A DNA stretch of 64,000 nt from Panopea generosa (lineage: Eukaryota > Mollusca > Bivalvia > Adapedonta > Hiatellidae): NCBI GenBank assembly GCA_029582155.1, contig CM055911.1:26476788-26540787 (forward strand). The letters are read 5' to 3'. A model generated the notes under the pieces. It did not search any database and was not told where the DNA came from. It saw nothing but the letters and a program-made list of their open reading frames with translations. Positions 26,661 through 39,434 of the stretch are shown one piece after another. Position numbers and translations under genes: made by a program. Within the stretch, counting starts at the first letter, position 1. Each line of letters starts with the position of its first letter.

Positions 26661-28157
26661 AGATAGATTAGAGTTTAGAGTGAACCAATTTGAGGCACAT
26701 ATATAGTATTTATATTACGTAACAGTCAATAATGGACGTTCCGGATGTGCCTATAATGGAAGCATTGTATATTATATATTTATGGATAACGTTAACTTAT
26801 ATGATATAAATGAGATATTCTATAACATTTCGTGAATTTTGATACTACTACGGAAGTGGAAAAAGAAGAGATAAGAAACAATGTTAAAGCAAGGTTTATA
26901 TGTATTTTATGTACTTGTGTTGAAAGGAGTAAGAAACTTTGCAGTTGCAGAAAGGAACAAAGACACATGAGGAAAGGGTGTGTCGTTTATCAATATGTTA
27001 AAAAACAAGTTACTTACTTCCGGTGTTTGACATGGATAGTGTCGTACTAAAAGGTGCATGTTTTGTTTTAAATTAAACCGTAGAAAGTTTGCATGGAAGC
27101 GTTATTCATTTTAGATGATACCGGTAAAATGCATGTACGGACATGGTCACGGATTCATGTTATCATACCATCAGAATCTATCCAATGCATGTATGAAATG
27201 CGTTAAATTAAGTAACTAGCGAATAGTTGGGTTAATTTATTTGATAATGCGCGTGTCAGATAGGCTTGTATTGACAATGCATCATTTTAAACATGATAAA
27301 GATATGCGTACGTAGCAATTCCATTAAAACAATATATGTTGGAGTCACCAGTTAGTTTAGTTCAAATGTCTGTTTGAGTCTAGCTGAGCTGAGTGTCTGC
27401 GATCTATGAGTAGCAGGCATAAACTTACGTTGCAACACACTGTAAATTTTCTCAAACACTTTGGCTCCGTGGTTTTCTCGCAGCAAATAGGTCGTATCTT
27501 TTATTTGTTTTATTATGCATGAATATAACAGTTGTTGAACCAACATCAAAGCATCATGTGATTATAACAAAAATAAACATAGCAAAGCTACTTGTGTCTT
27601 CGATGAGCCTTCCACTTGGCGGCTTCTGGAGAGACGTTAAAAATCCCCGGGACATAAAGTATTTATGTATATACACAAGTGTTTGAATGGAAAGGTAGAG
27701 CAACATGCTCGTACGTGTGAACAATGAACTTACAGCACGTCGACAGATAGACTACACACTATGTAATGTTAACTTGAAGAAACAGTCTTGGATGGCGTGT
27801 TGTTTTTCCATTATTAGAATAATGGAGGTGTTGTTTTTATCTGTGTATGCTGTTTAAAGTGCAGCAAAAATACTTCTGTATAGTTTGTATATACTAAATA
27901 TATATTAAACATTTACTTGCGAATACTGTGAATTTTATCAGTTTTTGAAATCCATTTTTTTTGTTCATAATGTTGAAAAATGTATTTGCAAAAGCTTATA
28001 AAATGAAATGGTTCTTTTATATATATTTCAAAGTTTATTGTTATTTTTGTTATCATTCACGAAATTTGCAAACACCATTCTCTTTTTTCTTTTTGTCTTA
28101 TATTTATTATATTACTGTCTATGGAGCAACATACACACTTAGCACATGCCTGGGATC

Positions 28158-28301
28158 GTATTCACCAACCATTCCTGAAAGTATTCTTAGACTTCAATCC
28201 CAATCTTAGTTATATAGTTCACCATGACCGACAGATTGTGTTTTTCAAAATTTAATCTTGAATTTAAGCCAGGGGATGTTCTTGAGAATGATTGGTGATA
28301 T
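28158..28301. mobile_element. MITE-like element with imperfect terminal inverted repeats
   Basis: Left end TATTCACCAACCATTC (28159) and the reverse complement of the right end, TATCACCAATCATTC, match in all but two positions. Inside, TTCTTAGACTTCAATCCC pairs loosely with the mirrored segment. A related right end lies at about 32726-32770. No transposase gene is present. Confidence 0.6.
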
Positions 28302-28939
28302 ATCGAGACATATATCTTAAACTGTCGAAATTGATGGTATTAGAACAGAATGTACATAAGTCGATTAAATCTGCAAGAATTTAATATTGATGTCAAAACT
28401 GACAGAAAGCACGTGACAGTTATTGAGGACTTCTCGTTTCAGTTATTTTTTATATTCAACACATATGATGAAAGGCAACATGTAAATCAACGTTGTATAT
28501 TTGTATTGTTTATCCACTAAAGTAGTTTATAAAATGATTCCAGAGAAATGAAACTGGCTTGGAAGATATAAGTCATGATGGACAATGTAAATCTAAAAAG
28601 GATGACTAATAGCCTAAACGTCAGATTAAATCTAAGCGTTCAATACGCTTTACTAATTATTACCAATTAAGCATGCAATTAACCAGATGGTCTTCAAGAT
28701 ACACATACTTACAATGACATTTAAAAAATGACTGATTTGCGGAAATATGGTGGTTCTCTTAGGATTTATTTTGAGACCTTCGTTGACCATCACAACTGGA
28801 TATGGCATATAAAAGTACGGTCTGTTTGAAATACATAAGTGACATTAAACCATGTCAAAAATAAAATACTTGAGATTTTTCACTTACACCAAGTACAGAG
28901 TATCTGATAATTTAGCAGTCTGAGTTGAACCAAGGCTCT

Positions 28940-30380
28940 TTAAACTGATATTTAACATTTAAATCAACCAGTATACTTAAAACTTGTGTTTGACATTTAG
29001 ATCAACCAGTATACTTAAAACTTGTGTTTGATATTTAGATCCACCAATGTCCTTTAAACTTGTGTTTGATATTTAGATCCACCAAAAATGAATGTCCTTT
29101 AAACTTGTGTTTGATATTTAGATCCACCAATGTCTATTAAACTTTTGTTTGATATTGATATCCACCAATGTCCTTTAAACGTGTATTTGACAATAAGATC
29201 CACCAATGTCCTTTAAACTTGTGTTTGATATTTAGAACAACAAATATCTTTTAAACTTGTGTTTGATATTTAGATCCACATTTGGCCTTTAAAATTGTGT
29301 TTGATGTTTAGATCCACCAATGGCCTTTAAACTTGTGTTTGATGTTTATATCCACCAATGTCCTTTTAACTTGTGTTTGATGTTTAGATCTGCCAATGGC
29401 CTTTAAACTTGTGTTTGATGTTTAGATCCACCAATGACCTTTAAGCTATTGTTTGATATTTAGATCAACCGATGGCCTTTAAACATGTGTTTGATATTTA
29501 GATCCACCAATGTCCTTTAAACTTGTGTTTAATGTTCAGATCCACTAATGTCCTTTAAACTTGTGTTTGATGTTTAGATCAAGCAATGGCCTTTAAACTT
29601 GTGTTTGATGTTTCGATCAACCAATGAACTTTGAACTTGTGTTTGATGTTTAGATCAACCAATGGCCTTTAAACTTGTGTTTGACATTTAGATCCATCAA
29701 TGTCCTTTAAACTTGTATTGAACATTTAGATCCACCAATGTCCTTTAAACTTGTGTTTGACATCTAGAACACCAATGACCTTTAAACATGTGTTTGATGT
29801 TAAGATCAACCAGTGGCTTTTGAACTTATATTTGACATTAAGAAGAATCAATGTCCATATGTAGATGATCCAGGTCCCTTTCAACTTATACTTGGCCTTT
29901 AGAAGAATCAATGTTCTTTAATGTTTATTAAACATTATATCTGACATTAAGATTGATCGATATCATTTAAACTTGCATTTGACGTTTATATAGACCAATG
30001 TCTTTTAAACTTATATTTGACTTCTGAATGAACCAATGCCTTTTAAACTTGAAATTGCATTTGTATGAACAAATGCTCTTTCAACTTGTATTTGATGTTT
30101 GAATGAAGCAAGGCCCTTTAAAGTTGTATTTAGCGTTTAGATGGAACATTGCCTTTAAAACTTGAATTTGACATTTAGATGAGTCAATGTTCCTTTAAAC
30201 TTGTATTTAATGTTTAGATGAGCCAATCTTCTTTTATAACTGTTTTTTTTTTTTTTTTTTTTTACATTTAGATGGATCAATGCATTTTAAACTTGAATTT
30301 GACGCAGTGCCCCGTTAAACTTTAGTTTGACACTGAGATGAATCAATGCATTTTAAACTTGTATTTGGCATTTAGATTAA
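28940..30380. repeat. ~38-bp minisatellite, about 37 units, between Wnt6 and Wnt1
   Basis: The consensus is CCTTTAAACTTGTGTTTGAT, then GTTTAGATCCACCAATGT. Units in the middle are closest to each other; those after 29800 drift (GAATGAACCAATG variants) and an all-T run (30242-30263) interrupts. Conservation falls off toward the edges. Confidence 0.95.
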
Positions 30381-30994
30381 TCTATAAAGGCGTTTCCAAA
30401 CAGTTTATATTAAGATATACATTTAACTAAGTTCATATCAAATAATGAGGCTTAAAATCTTCTCCATTTGGCTAATTTTACTTTGCTGTTTGTGTGAACA
30501 TGTTTTCTTTTTATGTTTGCCTTTAATTCTTCCGGTGGATCATGTGAACAAATATTTTTATTAAGGGTCTATACAATGGATACATTAACTGTATATGTTC
30601 GGTTATCAGACCTATTTCAAATATAATGACACCTATATACCTGAGTCAATACAGTAACATGGTCACATATTAACGACACATGAGTTTAGTTTGAAGTTTG
30701 TGGTAGAAATGTATCACGCAGATCAAATACAAAGAGTAAACGAACAATTGCTTTGAGAGTTTTTTTTTCTGAATGTAAATGTGTGTGGGAAGGGGGTTGG
30801 GGCGTTGTCTGCGAGTGAACGTATGTGTTATTGCTTGAAATGCGCGCGCGTGTGACTGAATGACTGACTCAATTTTAAATTCAGCCATTTATAAACTCAT
30901 TTTAAAAAAAAAACGGTTTGACACACAATTACTTTTCACTTCGACCATTAATTTCGAATAATATGTTTTCAGCAAATAAAAAAACGCGAAACCG

Positions 30995-31065
30995 GTTGTC
31001 CCTGTAGCTCAGTGATAAGGGTCATACCATATAAAGAGGGTTTATAGAGACACGGTTCGCAGTGA
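30995..31065 (+). mobile_element. Possible decayed tRNA-like SINE head
   Basis: GTCCCTGTAGCTCAGTGATA resembles a tRNA A-box region and ACACGGTTCGCAGTG a B box. No recognisable body follows and no stem closes. Confidence 0.3.
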
Positions 31066-32539
31066 AGTGAACATGTTTGCAGTTCTTGTTTTTGATTATC
31101 AAAAGAATCTCGTTTAACAAAGTATAATCACTCGTAACTTTATATTCATAATCTGATTTTTCTCGATATGATTCTCTAAATGTTTGGATTCGAAGACAAT
31201 ATGTTGCTTTATATACTTTTTCAAACATATAATTTAAGTTATGTATAGCTGATACTTAAAATAAATGACGAATCTGCAGAGTCTTTACTTTTTACTTAAT
31301 TCAACAGTTTGACTGTCACCTATGCAGCTTATCTTTACTCCTGTTATATCGAGCATGCACTATGCTAATTGTGTATGCAATGCACTTGTTTTAGCCGTAG
31401 GATTTTCAGCTTTGGCATAATTATTTAATATAAGTTGATTATAAACTTGTGTAAGAATTGTACGTTCTAACAGTTTGTAGAAGGTTTGGTTCAAAAAAGA
31501 AGTTTCAGCTGTTAAGATTTCATGTGGATCGTATTTCATTTTTATTAAAATATAACCTGTTTTCAATATTACGTAAGACAACAGGCACTTCAAAGTTGTA
31601 AATATGAACAGGTTAGGATATATAATTCAGCCCCGTCATATTCCTTTTGAATTTATTAGGATTGTCTATTGTGAACTTTGAACATAATTCTCTTTATTGA
31701 CTGTACTTACAGTATCAGAAAAAAAGATATTTAAGATGTATTTAAAGTTTAAGCTAATTAAGGCACCACGCAATTCAGTGTTATCATTTGATTTCAGCCA
31801 TTTTTACAGAATGTCTGTGTTTTACACTCTTGGTAAGATACTACATCTAATCAATTTAATAATTGTTTTTTAATTATCACTACAAATTGTTGGTAATAAT
31901 AATGTTTTCCACAAGTTAGTAAACTGTGGTATCCTCAAATGATTTCTTAAACTAAATAAGTTAATGAATAATAATTAATGAATTAGTTTTGATTATTTCA
32001 TTTCACACTTAAAAACCGATGTATATTATGTTATATCAATATAGTACTAAAAGAGACAAAATATAGTTCATAATGATATGTGCCCGAACAAAAGGCAAAA
32101 CACAAGTTCTAGAATATAAAATGTAAATGATAAAAAAAAGTTAATTTATCTGTATTTAGTTTCTTAAAACAACTTGGTAATTACAAGAGGCAAAGATATG
32201 TTTCGCTATGACGTTTGTCATACCAAAACACACGTAAATTATAGTAGACTCTATATATAGTTTTGTAAATTGTTGATTTTGTGTCTTATTTGAATTTTGA
32301 ATTCTCAAAACATCTTGTTAACAATGCGTAAAAATATACTATGACAAACACTATTGTTTTATGTGCATGGCTCGAGTGCCATATCATTAAATAAAATTTA
32401 ATTCATGTTTTATCATTGACTTTTATGTGTTATTTATCATTGCCTTTTATGTGTTACAATACATTTTTTCAAAAAGTAGAGGAACATCACGGTGCGGATT
32501 TTAGGTACCGCTATGTCAGAAACCAGAAAAAAAGAAGAA

Positions 32540-32770
32540 AAAAACAGCAAAGTCTAAGACTTGAACTTGAAAATCCAAATTTCAACCTTAGTTATTAAGT
32601 TTACCAAGCCAGACAGAACATTTGTGATTGTTTATTTTACTATATATTAGATGGCCCTATATGCTTGCAAAGTTGTTCTAAACAAAAAAAAATGGTCTCT
32701 AAGTGTTTTTCAAAATCCATCCTTGAGTTCAAGTCTAAGAATATTCTTAAGAATGGTTTGTGAATATCAC
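32540..32770. mobile_element. Relative of the 28158 MITE, left end unclear
   Basis: The reverse complement of the right end (TATTCACAAACCATTCTTAA, then GAATATTCTTAGACTT) matches the left end of the 28158 element in about 30 of 36 positions. GTCTAAGACTTGAACTTG near 32551 may be part of the other arm. Confidence 0.45.
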
Positions 32771-33499
32771 TACAGGAAATCACTGACAAAAAGATGTAAT
32801 GTTTCATAATAATGAAAAGGAAAATGCAGTACGTATCTGTATGCGCAATTATGAAAACTTCAGTTTATTACATATACAACGGTTTACAGTCACTTAGCCT
32901 ACGCTGTGTTCTAGGGCGTCCAGGCTTGCCTTTCGATAAATATGCCTTACATCAAGCAAGGAATTATATAGAGAAGGAACGGCAACTGGTTGATATTTTG
33001 TGAACGTTCCGTATTCACGCAAAATCTCGCAATATCTCGTTTTCAATTATCTTAACCTCCATTCTTCTCAGGAACACAAATCAAATTGTTTACATTACAA
33101 AATAAAAAAACTCATTAAAACAATTTGTGTTTAACAAATTGCGAGCAATTTTACTTCAAAGCTGTTTTTTTTAATTTAAAATCATGTTTTGCGAACGAAA
33201 CCATCTAAATCATCTCATATTACAATAAGTAAGTATGTAAGTTCTTCATCTATAGAAAGTTACTTAATTGACTAAGCAAATCTTAATATAGGCCCTCTTA
33301 AAACAAATACATCAAAAGTTTCAAAGGGCATTAATCATATCTGCCCTCGTGGGCAAAACGCACCAATAGAAAACAGGACGTTGATATCAATGGAAAATTA
33401 ATAATTATGGAAACTAAGTAAGTATCAATTTGAATATATTTAGTACAGTATATACATCCCATTAGCCTAGTGTGTGTTCTGAAAGATGTCGAACCCAAA

Positions 33500-33965
33500 C
33501 GTATCAATGAACATTGCTTTATGTATCCATGAAGATTGCTATATGTATCCATGAACATTTATATATGTAACCATGAACATTACTTTATGTATCCATGAGC
33601 ATTGCTTTATGTATCCATGAACATTGATATACGTAACCATGAGCATTACTTTATGTATCCATGAATATTGCTATATGTATCCATGAATATTGCTATATGT
33701 ATCCATGAATATTGATATACGTATCCATGAATATTACTTTATGTATCCATGAATATTGCTATATGTATCCATGAATATTGCTATATGTATCCATGAATAT
33801 TGATATACGTATCCATGAATATTACTTTATGTATCCATGAATATTGCTATATGTATCCATGAATATTGCTATATGTATCCATGAATATTGATATACGTAT
33901 CCATGAATATTACTTTATGTATCAATAAACATTACTTTATGTATCCGTGAACATTGCTATATGAT
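33500..33965. repeat. 22-bp tandem repeat with 88-bp super-period
   Basis: Unit ATGTATCCATGAATATTGCT plus AT. Four slightly different units in a fixed order (CTATATG, CTATATG, GATATACG, ACTTTATG) repeat about three times at 88-bp spacing between roughly 33640 and 33920. Confidence 0.95.
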
Positions 33966-34289
33966 TTTAAGTAATAACAGTGCATGGCAAGTAGTAAACT
34001 TTGCTTGAAATTGAAATCAGAAACACAAACAACTTGTTAAACCTACTCTAAAAGAACGAGTTAATGGCTAACAACTTTGGCCACACCCCAGCGCGTTAAA
34101 CTCATAACTAAAGTATCTAATATTGAACAGCATAAGGAAGCATCCGGACGAGTTTAGTCGTGAAATATAAAACAAAATGATACAGCTTACAATTTCCCGA
34201 AAAGGGTTATTACAATTTTGGCACCAGTGAGTTGATTTGTGGCGCGAACATGAGTGAAATACCCTGTCGCGGTTTATTATCATTTGTTG

Positions 34290-34523
34290 AATCGGGTTTA
34301 ATGCCAGTTTCAACACATTTCAGGTTATATATAGCATATCCAGTTTTAGTGGTGGAGGAACATCTCAGAAGGAATCCGGATAGAACCGCCGTCCTTTCGC
34401 AGATAACTGGAAAACGTTCTAACATTAAGTTTTTGGAGTAAGCGGGATTCGAACCTACGACCTTAGCGATGAGAAGTAAATGATGTTGAGACGGTGCCCT
34501 AGACCACTCTGCCACGAAAGGCC
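34290..34523 (-). mobile_element. tRNA-Leu-like SINE, family A, minus copy
   Basis: Reverse-orientation copy: CAGGTTATATATAGCATATC, GTGGTGGAGGAACATCTCAG, AACCGCCGTCCTTTCGCAG, GGGATTCGAACCTACGACC, TTGAGACGGTGCCCTAGACC, ACTCTGCCACGAAAGGCCC. The long minus-strand open frame through it is only the translated SINE. Confidence 0.85.
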
Positions 34524-35055
34524 CGTTTCTCTGTTAAAGAAATTAGTCGCTTTATACACGAGCCTTAGTGAAATACCGTTCAGATTGTTCCAATATAAAA
34601 AAATATAAAACAATTATTAAAATACGTGTTTTATCTTCTTCTATGTGAAGTCTTCCGATTTTAACGTAGGTACCATATCAACAAATAAAACAAAATTGTT
34701 AAAATACGTGTTTATTGTACAAAAGTTTGAAACAAATATTACGAAGACATTTCGGCAACGCAATACGTACCAGTGCATTTAAACAAAGAAGTAATATAAT
34801 ACAATAAACACAAAAAAACGCTGTATGTATAGATAAACAAGAAACATTGTACATTGTAATAAATTATAAATAAAGTTAAGGTACTATTTACAACTGGCCC
34901 GAGATACACACCATTCCGTAGGGCACATACTCCAAAGTGTATAGGTCTAGAAATATGATATATTTGCAATTTACGTGTTTTGTAAGACATGATGATAATT
35001 TCATATATTTTTTTTTCTTTTGGAACATCCAGATACTACAGTACTATTAAGACAT

Positions 35056-35405
35056 CATATTATGATAAGGATATCCAGAAAGGTCACGCTCTGCAACCGT
35101 CAATAATCTTTGAGGTTACATCAGAAACATGAACACGTGAGGTTTTGTCATTTAGGTGTCCTTGAGGTACCGTTGGGCAAAGCGCTATAATTAATTCTCA
35201 ATGTGTTTTTATTGTTCTGTTTTTTTTTTCGTCTTTTGAGAATTTAGACAATACGTCACTATTTAGACATTCTATTGTGATATGGAAATATACAGCCACA
35301 TAGTGGTCGTATTCTGCAACTGTCAATAATTTTAGGTTACAACAGAGATATGGACACGTGAGGTGACCTTGAGGTGTCAATTGGGTGACATTTGGCAAAG
35401 CATTG
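35056..35405. repeat. Two-copy direct repeat, ~130 bp each
   Basis: Copy 1 (35056-35190) has CTGCAACCGTCAATAATC, AACACGTGAGGT, CTTGAGGTACC and GGGCAAAGCGCT. Copy 2 (35270-35405) has CTGCAACTGTCAATAATT, GACACGTGAGGT, CTTGAGGTGTC and GGCAAAGCATT, in the same order. Confidence 0.8.
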
Positions 35406-35614
35406 TAGTTTCTACTTTTTTATATTGGTTCCTCCTTGGAATCACTAGTCTCGTATACTGTCGTTTTAAAAATGGAAAACTACTTGAACTTAAGCTCTAT
35501 TGGTTGGTGACAAACACCGAACTAGGCAATTAACGGTACATGAAATCAAGTGTATATAATTTATTGCTGGCAGCAATTTAGGTAATTTGGTATAGGAGAC
35601 AAAGCTGAAACTTT

Positions 35615-35837
35615 GTTTGAATGGAGTTTAACACCATAGCAGGTTATCTATGGCATATCCAGTTTAACTGGTGGAGGAAGACCTCAGACTGAGTAGAACC
35701 ACCGTCCCTCTGCAAGTTACTGGTAAACTCACACACATAAACATTTTGGAGCGAGCGGGACTCGAACCTACGACTTTAGCGGTGAGAGGTAAGTGATCTT
35801 GAGACGGGGCCTTAGACCACTCGACCACGGAGGGCCC
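35615..35837 (-). mobile_element. tRNA-Leu-like SINE, family A, best-preserved minus copy
   Basis: AGTTTAACACCATAGCAGGT, CTATGGCATATCCAGTTTAA, AGAACCACCGTCCCTCTGCA, TTGGAGCGAGCGGGACTCGA, CGACTTTAGCGGTGAGAGGT, GATCTTGAGACGGGGCCTTA and GACCACTCGACCACGGAGGG. The head folds like tRNA-Leu with its long variable arm. Confidence 0.88.
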
Positions 35838-36324
35838 ACTCACTGAAACTTATTTTGTTCTTTAATTTCAGTTGAACGTGTTGATGAATTGATATTTAAA
35901 CGATATGGTAAAGTTTTAATTTAAAATTTGTCAAAACCGGGTGTGACCTCCTGGTTCATTAATTGCAATAGTGCATCGAATTGATGAGGTTCTGATTTGC
36001 ATATAGTCTCGGCATAGTGACAGCCAAGAAATGTTTAATGTAGCTTATGGTTTCAGACTAGAGGTACAGTATACGTGTAATGCGTCTGTTGTTTTGTTGA
36101 TACATGTACCTCCTAGTGGGTTGCCCGTGTACAGCACATGCAAAACAATAAACACCTCCTAACACGAGTGCAGGATTTCTAACATAAATCAATTGCCTTG
36201 AAACAAAGTCCGACGTTTAAACAATCATGTAATGCCAATATATCTAAAATAAATTAGACTTTAAGGTCTTACACATAATTAAAGTATGTTTCATTACTTG
36301 TTTGGCTCTCTTTGTATGCAATTA

Positions 36325-36505
36325 TTATCATGGACATAAGCAATATAACCGAGTCTGTCATGCTCATTACTCTCATGGACAGAAGTAATATAACCGAGTC
36401 TGTTATGTTCATTACTCTCATGGACAGAAGCAATATAACCGAGTCTGTTATGTTCATCACTCTCATGGACAGAAGCAATATAACCGAGTCTGTTATGTTC
36501 ATTAC
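36325..36505. repeat. 45-bp tandem repeat, four units
   Basis: Unit ATGGACAGAAGCAATATAAC, then CGAGTCTGTTATGTTCATTA, then CTCTC, nearly identical between copies. As 45 is divisible by three, it keeps frames open on both strands, which explains the repetitive predicted peptides. Confidence 0.96.
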
Positions 36506-37004
36506 CTCGTTAAGTTATGTGCTTCTACGGGACCATTCAATATACTTTATGCAGGATAACAGATACAGTTTTTAGATCAAGTTTCACAATCGATGTAAAG
36601 AATGTTACGTTTGATACACAGGGATGGCAACATAGGTCATTCTTCTTTCATACCACGTATATCTTTCTTATAACATGTGTTAACTACATTGTAAACCATA
36701 TTTCCACTTGACTTTAACTGTATTAAGGCTTGTATTATTTCGTTTGACCTCCATAGTGAAATGAAGACATCGTACATCACCCAGATGGAAAATATTGCTA
36801 CGCATTGTATGCAATATATATTTTAAATCTACTGAATCTTTGTTACAATACCACATTGTAAAATAAAATAACATATCTAATATAGTTAAAGTTATTTAGT
36901 GGCAGTTTAGATTTTGTAAACAGAACACAGTTATAATCAAATAAAAAGTTTTCAAACACTCTCTTAGGTATTTTTGTACGTTATGTATTAGGAGAAATAT
37001 ATAT

Positions 37005-37090
37005 GTTGGCAGTCGAGCTAGCTTAACCAGTAGAGCATTTGTCCTGTGAACAAAAATTACCGGGATTTGAGTCCCTAAATGGTTGAATAT
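37005..37090 (+). mobile_element. Possible tRNA-like SINE head fragment
   Basis: TAGCTTAACCAGTAGAGCAT resembles an A box and CCGGGATTTGAGTCCC a B box at tRNA-like spacing. No known body follows. Confidence 0.35.
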
Positions 37091-38167
37091 TTTTCGCCTC
37101 CTGTTACATTAATTTGAGTTATAGTTGACCGGTTATAGTCTTATTTACATGAGACTATTTATACAAAAAATATAAATAAGGCACTTTACATAACAAATTA
37201 TGTTTCAAACGTAGTATACATGTGGCATATTGTGCTAGTTTTTTTTTCTTACAAGTTTTTTTTCTTTCGTGACGATTTGCTGATTGGCTGGTACAGCTTT
37301 AGTTATTTCAATTTCATGAATGTGTATAGAAAGTCAGTACACTTTCTATATGCATGTAACATAACTTAACTTAAGGAATTCTTCTATAATCTGTCATATT
37401 TCATACATTTTAATGAGCTTCTACCAATAGCTTGAACACATCATTACATAAAACAATAATAACACATCACAATATAACAATAAATATAAATGTAATAAAG
37501 ACGGCGGTAATGCATGTGTTGCTTACGTCAAAATTTACGTTACTGTAGCTTATACGTCATTTGTGACGGAATTGCACAGCATAATATGTACAATAATGTT
37601 TACGTTATAACTGCTTGACACTACGCAGACAGAACAGAAATTAAATGCAAACGGGGGGAGAACTTAAAACGTATATTAAACAATCTAAAAACGTTTCAAC
37701 GTTAAACTGCAATCATGTTGAGCACAGAAGTTTGAAATGATATTTTTAAATAGATACAATTAGGTCACATTTTACTTCATGTTAGAAAGTGAAATAAACG
37801 TTTTGTGTTTGAAGTATTTCTAAGTGGACAATCTTTCAGTTGACTGTACATAAAATTGGACCAAACACACCGTTGCTAACACACCCCTATTCGCATATCT
37901 TTTCTTTCTTACCCTTTCTGCAACCAATGTTCTTTGGTATATGAGCACCGAAAAGTATTGTTAATGCCATGACAAAAAACCTGATTTACCAACTAGTCCA
38001 AATGGAAAGACCTGATATTATCTGGTTTGTACCATCTTGGTCTTAAAAAGCTTAAAAGTTATTTTATTAATTCAGTTCGCAGCGTTCCTATCGGGTTTTT
38101 TTTTACATCTGGCATAATGTATACACATGTAAATAAAATGTTTCAATTCTGCACTTGAATGAAATAC

Positions 38168-38430
38168 AGTACAACTTCGTTGATCGTTGACTCAAACACG
38201 GATTGCTCCAACACCAGATATAGCCCGTACTACTTATCTAGTTCCGGCCGAATTCTTATTTTGATGTATAAACGTGTACATGTATGGCATGTTGTTGAAT
38301 AATGCATGGCTCAAACAACCTTTAACTCGAAGAACTACTTTGTCCAGTCCTGTCGGGTTCGAGCCACCGACAATTAATTCTCGGGAAAACATGAAATAAA
38401 TCATTTCAGTTCAACAAAGTTGACAAATGC
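38168..38430. mobile_element. Possible decayed DNA transposon remnant
   Basis: TACAACTTCGTTGATCGTTG at the left resembles, in reverse, AGTTCAACAAAGTTGAC near 38410. Inside lie ACTCAAACACGG and GCTCAAACAACC. The ends match only partly and no coding sequence remains. Confidence 0.3.
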
Positions 38431-38499
38431 TTATCGATTTAATACGGGTATCTTGATGTACAAATGATTTTCGTTATAAGTGGAACCGATGACACATAA

Positions 38500-38730
38500 T
38501 TTGTGTAAATGTGGTATAACACCATTTTTAACACATTTCAGGTTATATTCGGTATATTCAGTTTTAATGAAGACCTCAAAAGGAATTTGAGTAGAATCAC
38601 CGCACTTCTTGCGGCACAGTTTCTCTCATTAAGATTTTGGAGCGAGTTTGGCTCGAACCTACGGCCCGAGTGTTGAGAGGTCAGTGATCTTAAGATGTCG
38701 CCTTAGACCACTCAGTCACGAAGGACCCGC
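38500..38730 (-). mobile_element. tRNA-Leu-like SINE, family A, minus copy
   Basis: CACATTTCAGGTTATATTCG, AGAATCACCGCACTTCTTGC, TTGGAGCGAGTTTGGCTCGA, GTGTTGAGAGGTCAGTGATC, GCCTTAGACCACTCAGTCAC and GAAGGACCC follow the order seen at 35615. Moderately diverged. Confidence 0.8.
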
Positions 38731-39247
38731 GAATTAAGAAAAATAATATTGGTACGCCAGTAGGCGAACGATTTAGTCAATTCGGGAACGAATGAAAAGA
38801 TCTGTTAATTTTCGTAGTTTTTCTATCATTTAAAGATTTAAATTCAAAACAAAGATTTAATTAAATTAAATGAACATTTTCGACTAATTAAGTTAATCAA
38901 TTGCAAAACTAAAAACATAAATTCATCCTTATCTACAAGGTTTCAGTCTGGTGAATCCAGTCGTTAGTTCGAACAAAACTATGCAGTTCATTGTAATGTG
39001 AAAGACTTAATTGATAAAAAGGGAAATTTGTTATCATAACCACAATAAAAGTATTTCAATAAATCCCATTTAGGGCCAAGTTAATGTTATAACGTCAAAA
39101 AATCTTAAAAATGTATAATCTATTCGAAATTCTCTTTGAAAAAAAAAATGCTAGTAATATAGATTTTGTTTGTGATGATAATTAAATTTAAACTAAAAAC
39201 ACGTCATCAACCGTATCCTGTAATCGTATATTAATTTCATTAAAAAT

Positions 39248-39434
39248 GAATGGAGTTTAAAGCCATTTTCAACACTTTTCAGGTTATATATGGCTTATCC
39301 AGTTTTATTAGTGCAGGAAGACCTTAAAGTGAATCTGAGTTTCTGTAGCGAGCGGGATTCGAACCTAGGACATAAGCAGAAAGAGGTAAGCGATTTTGAA
39401 TAGGCGCCTTAGACCACTCGGCAATGGAGGACCC
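39248..39434 (-). mobile_element. tRNA-Leu-like SINE, family A, minus copy just past the Wnt1 stop
   Basis: GGAGTTTAAAGCCATTTTCA, CAGGTTATATATGGCTTATC, GTGCAGGAAGACC, GCGAGCGGGATTCGAACCTA, GCGCCTTAGACCACTCGGCA and TGGAGGACCC. It lies about 440-620 bp past the Wnt1 stop in sense with Wnt1, so it may fall in a long 3' UTR. An internal deletion is visible relative to the 35615 copy. Confidence 0.78.

Noticed and set aside
34210-34515. 101-codon minus-strand frame starting MAEWSRAPS
   Set aside because: It is the tRNA-Leu-like SINE translated; such peptides are typical spurious ORFs of tRNA-headed SINEs.
36269-36575. Repetitive peptides on both strands (MNITDSVILL, NITESVMFIT units)
   Set aside because: The 45-bp tandem unit is divisible by three and keeps frames open; nothing else suggests a gene.
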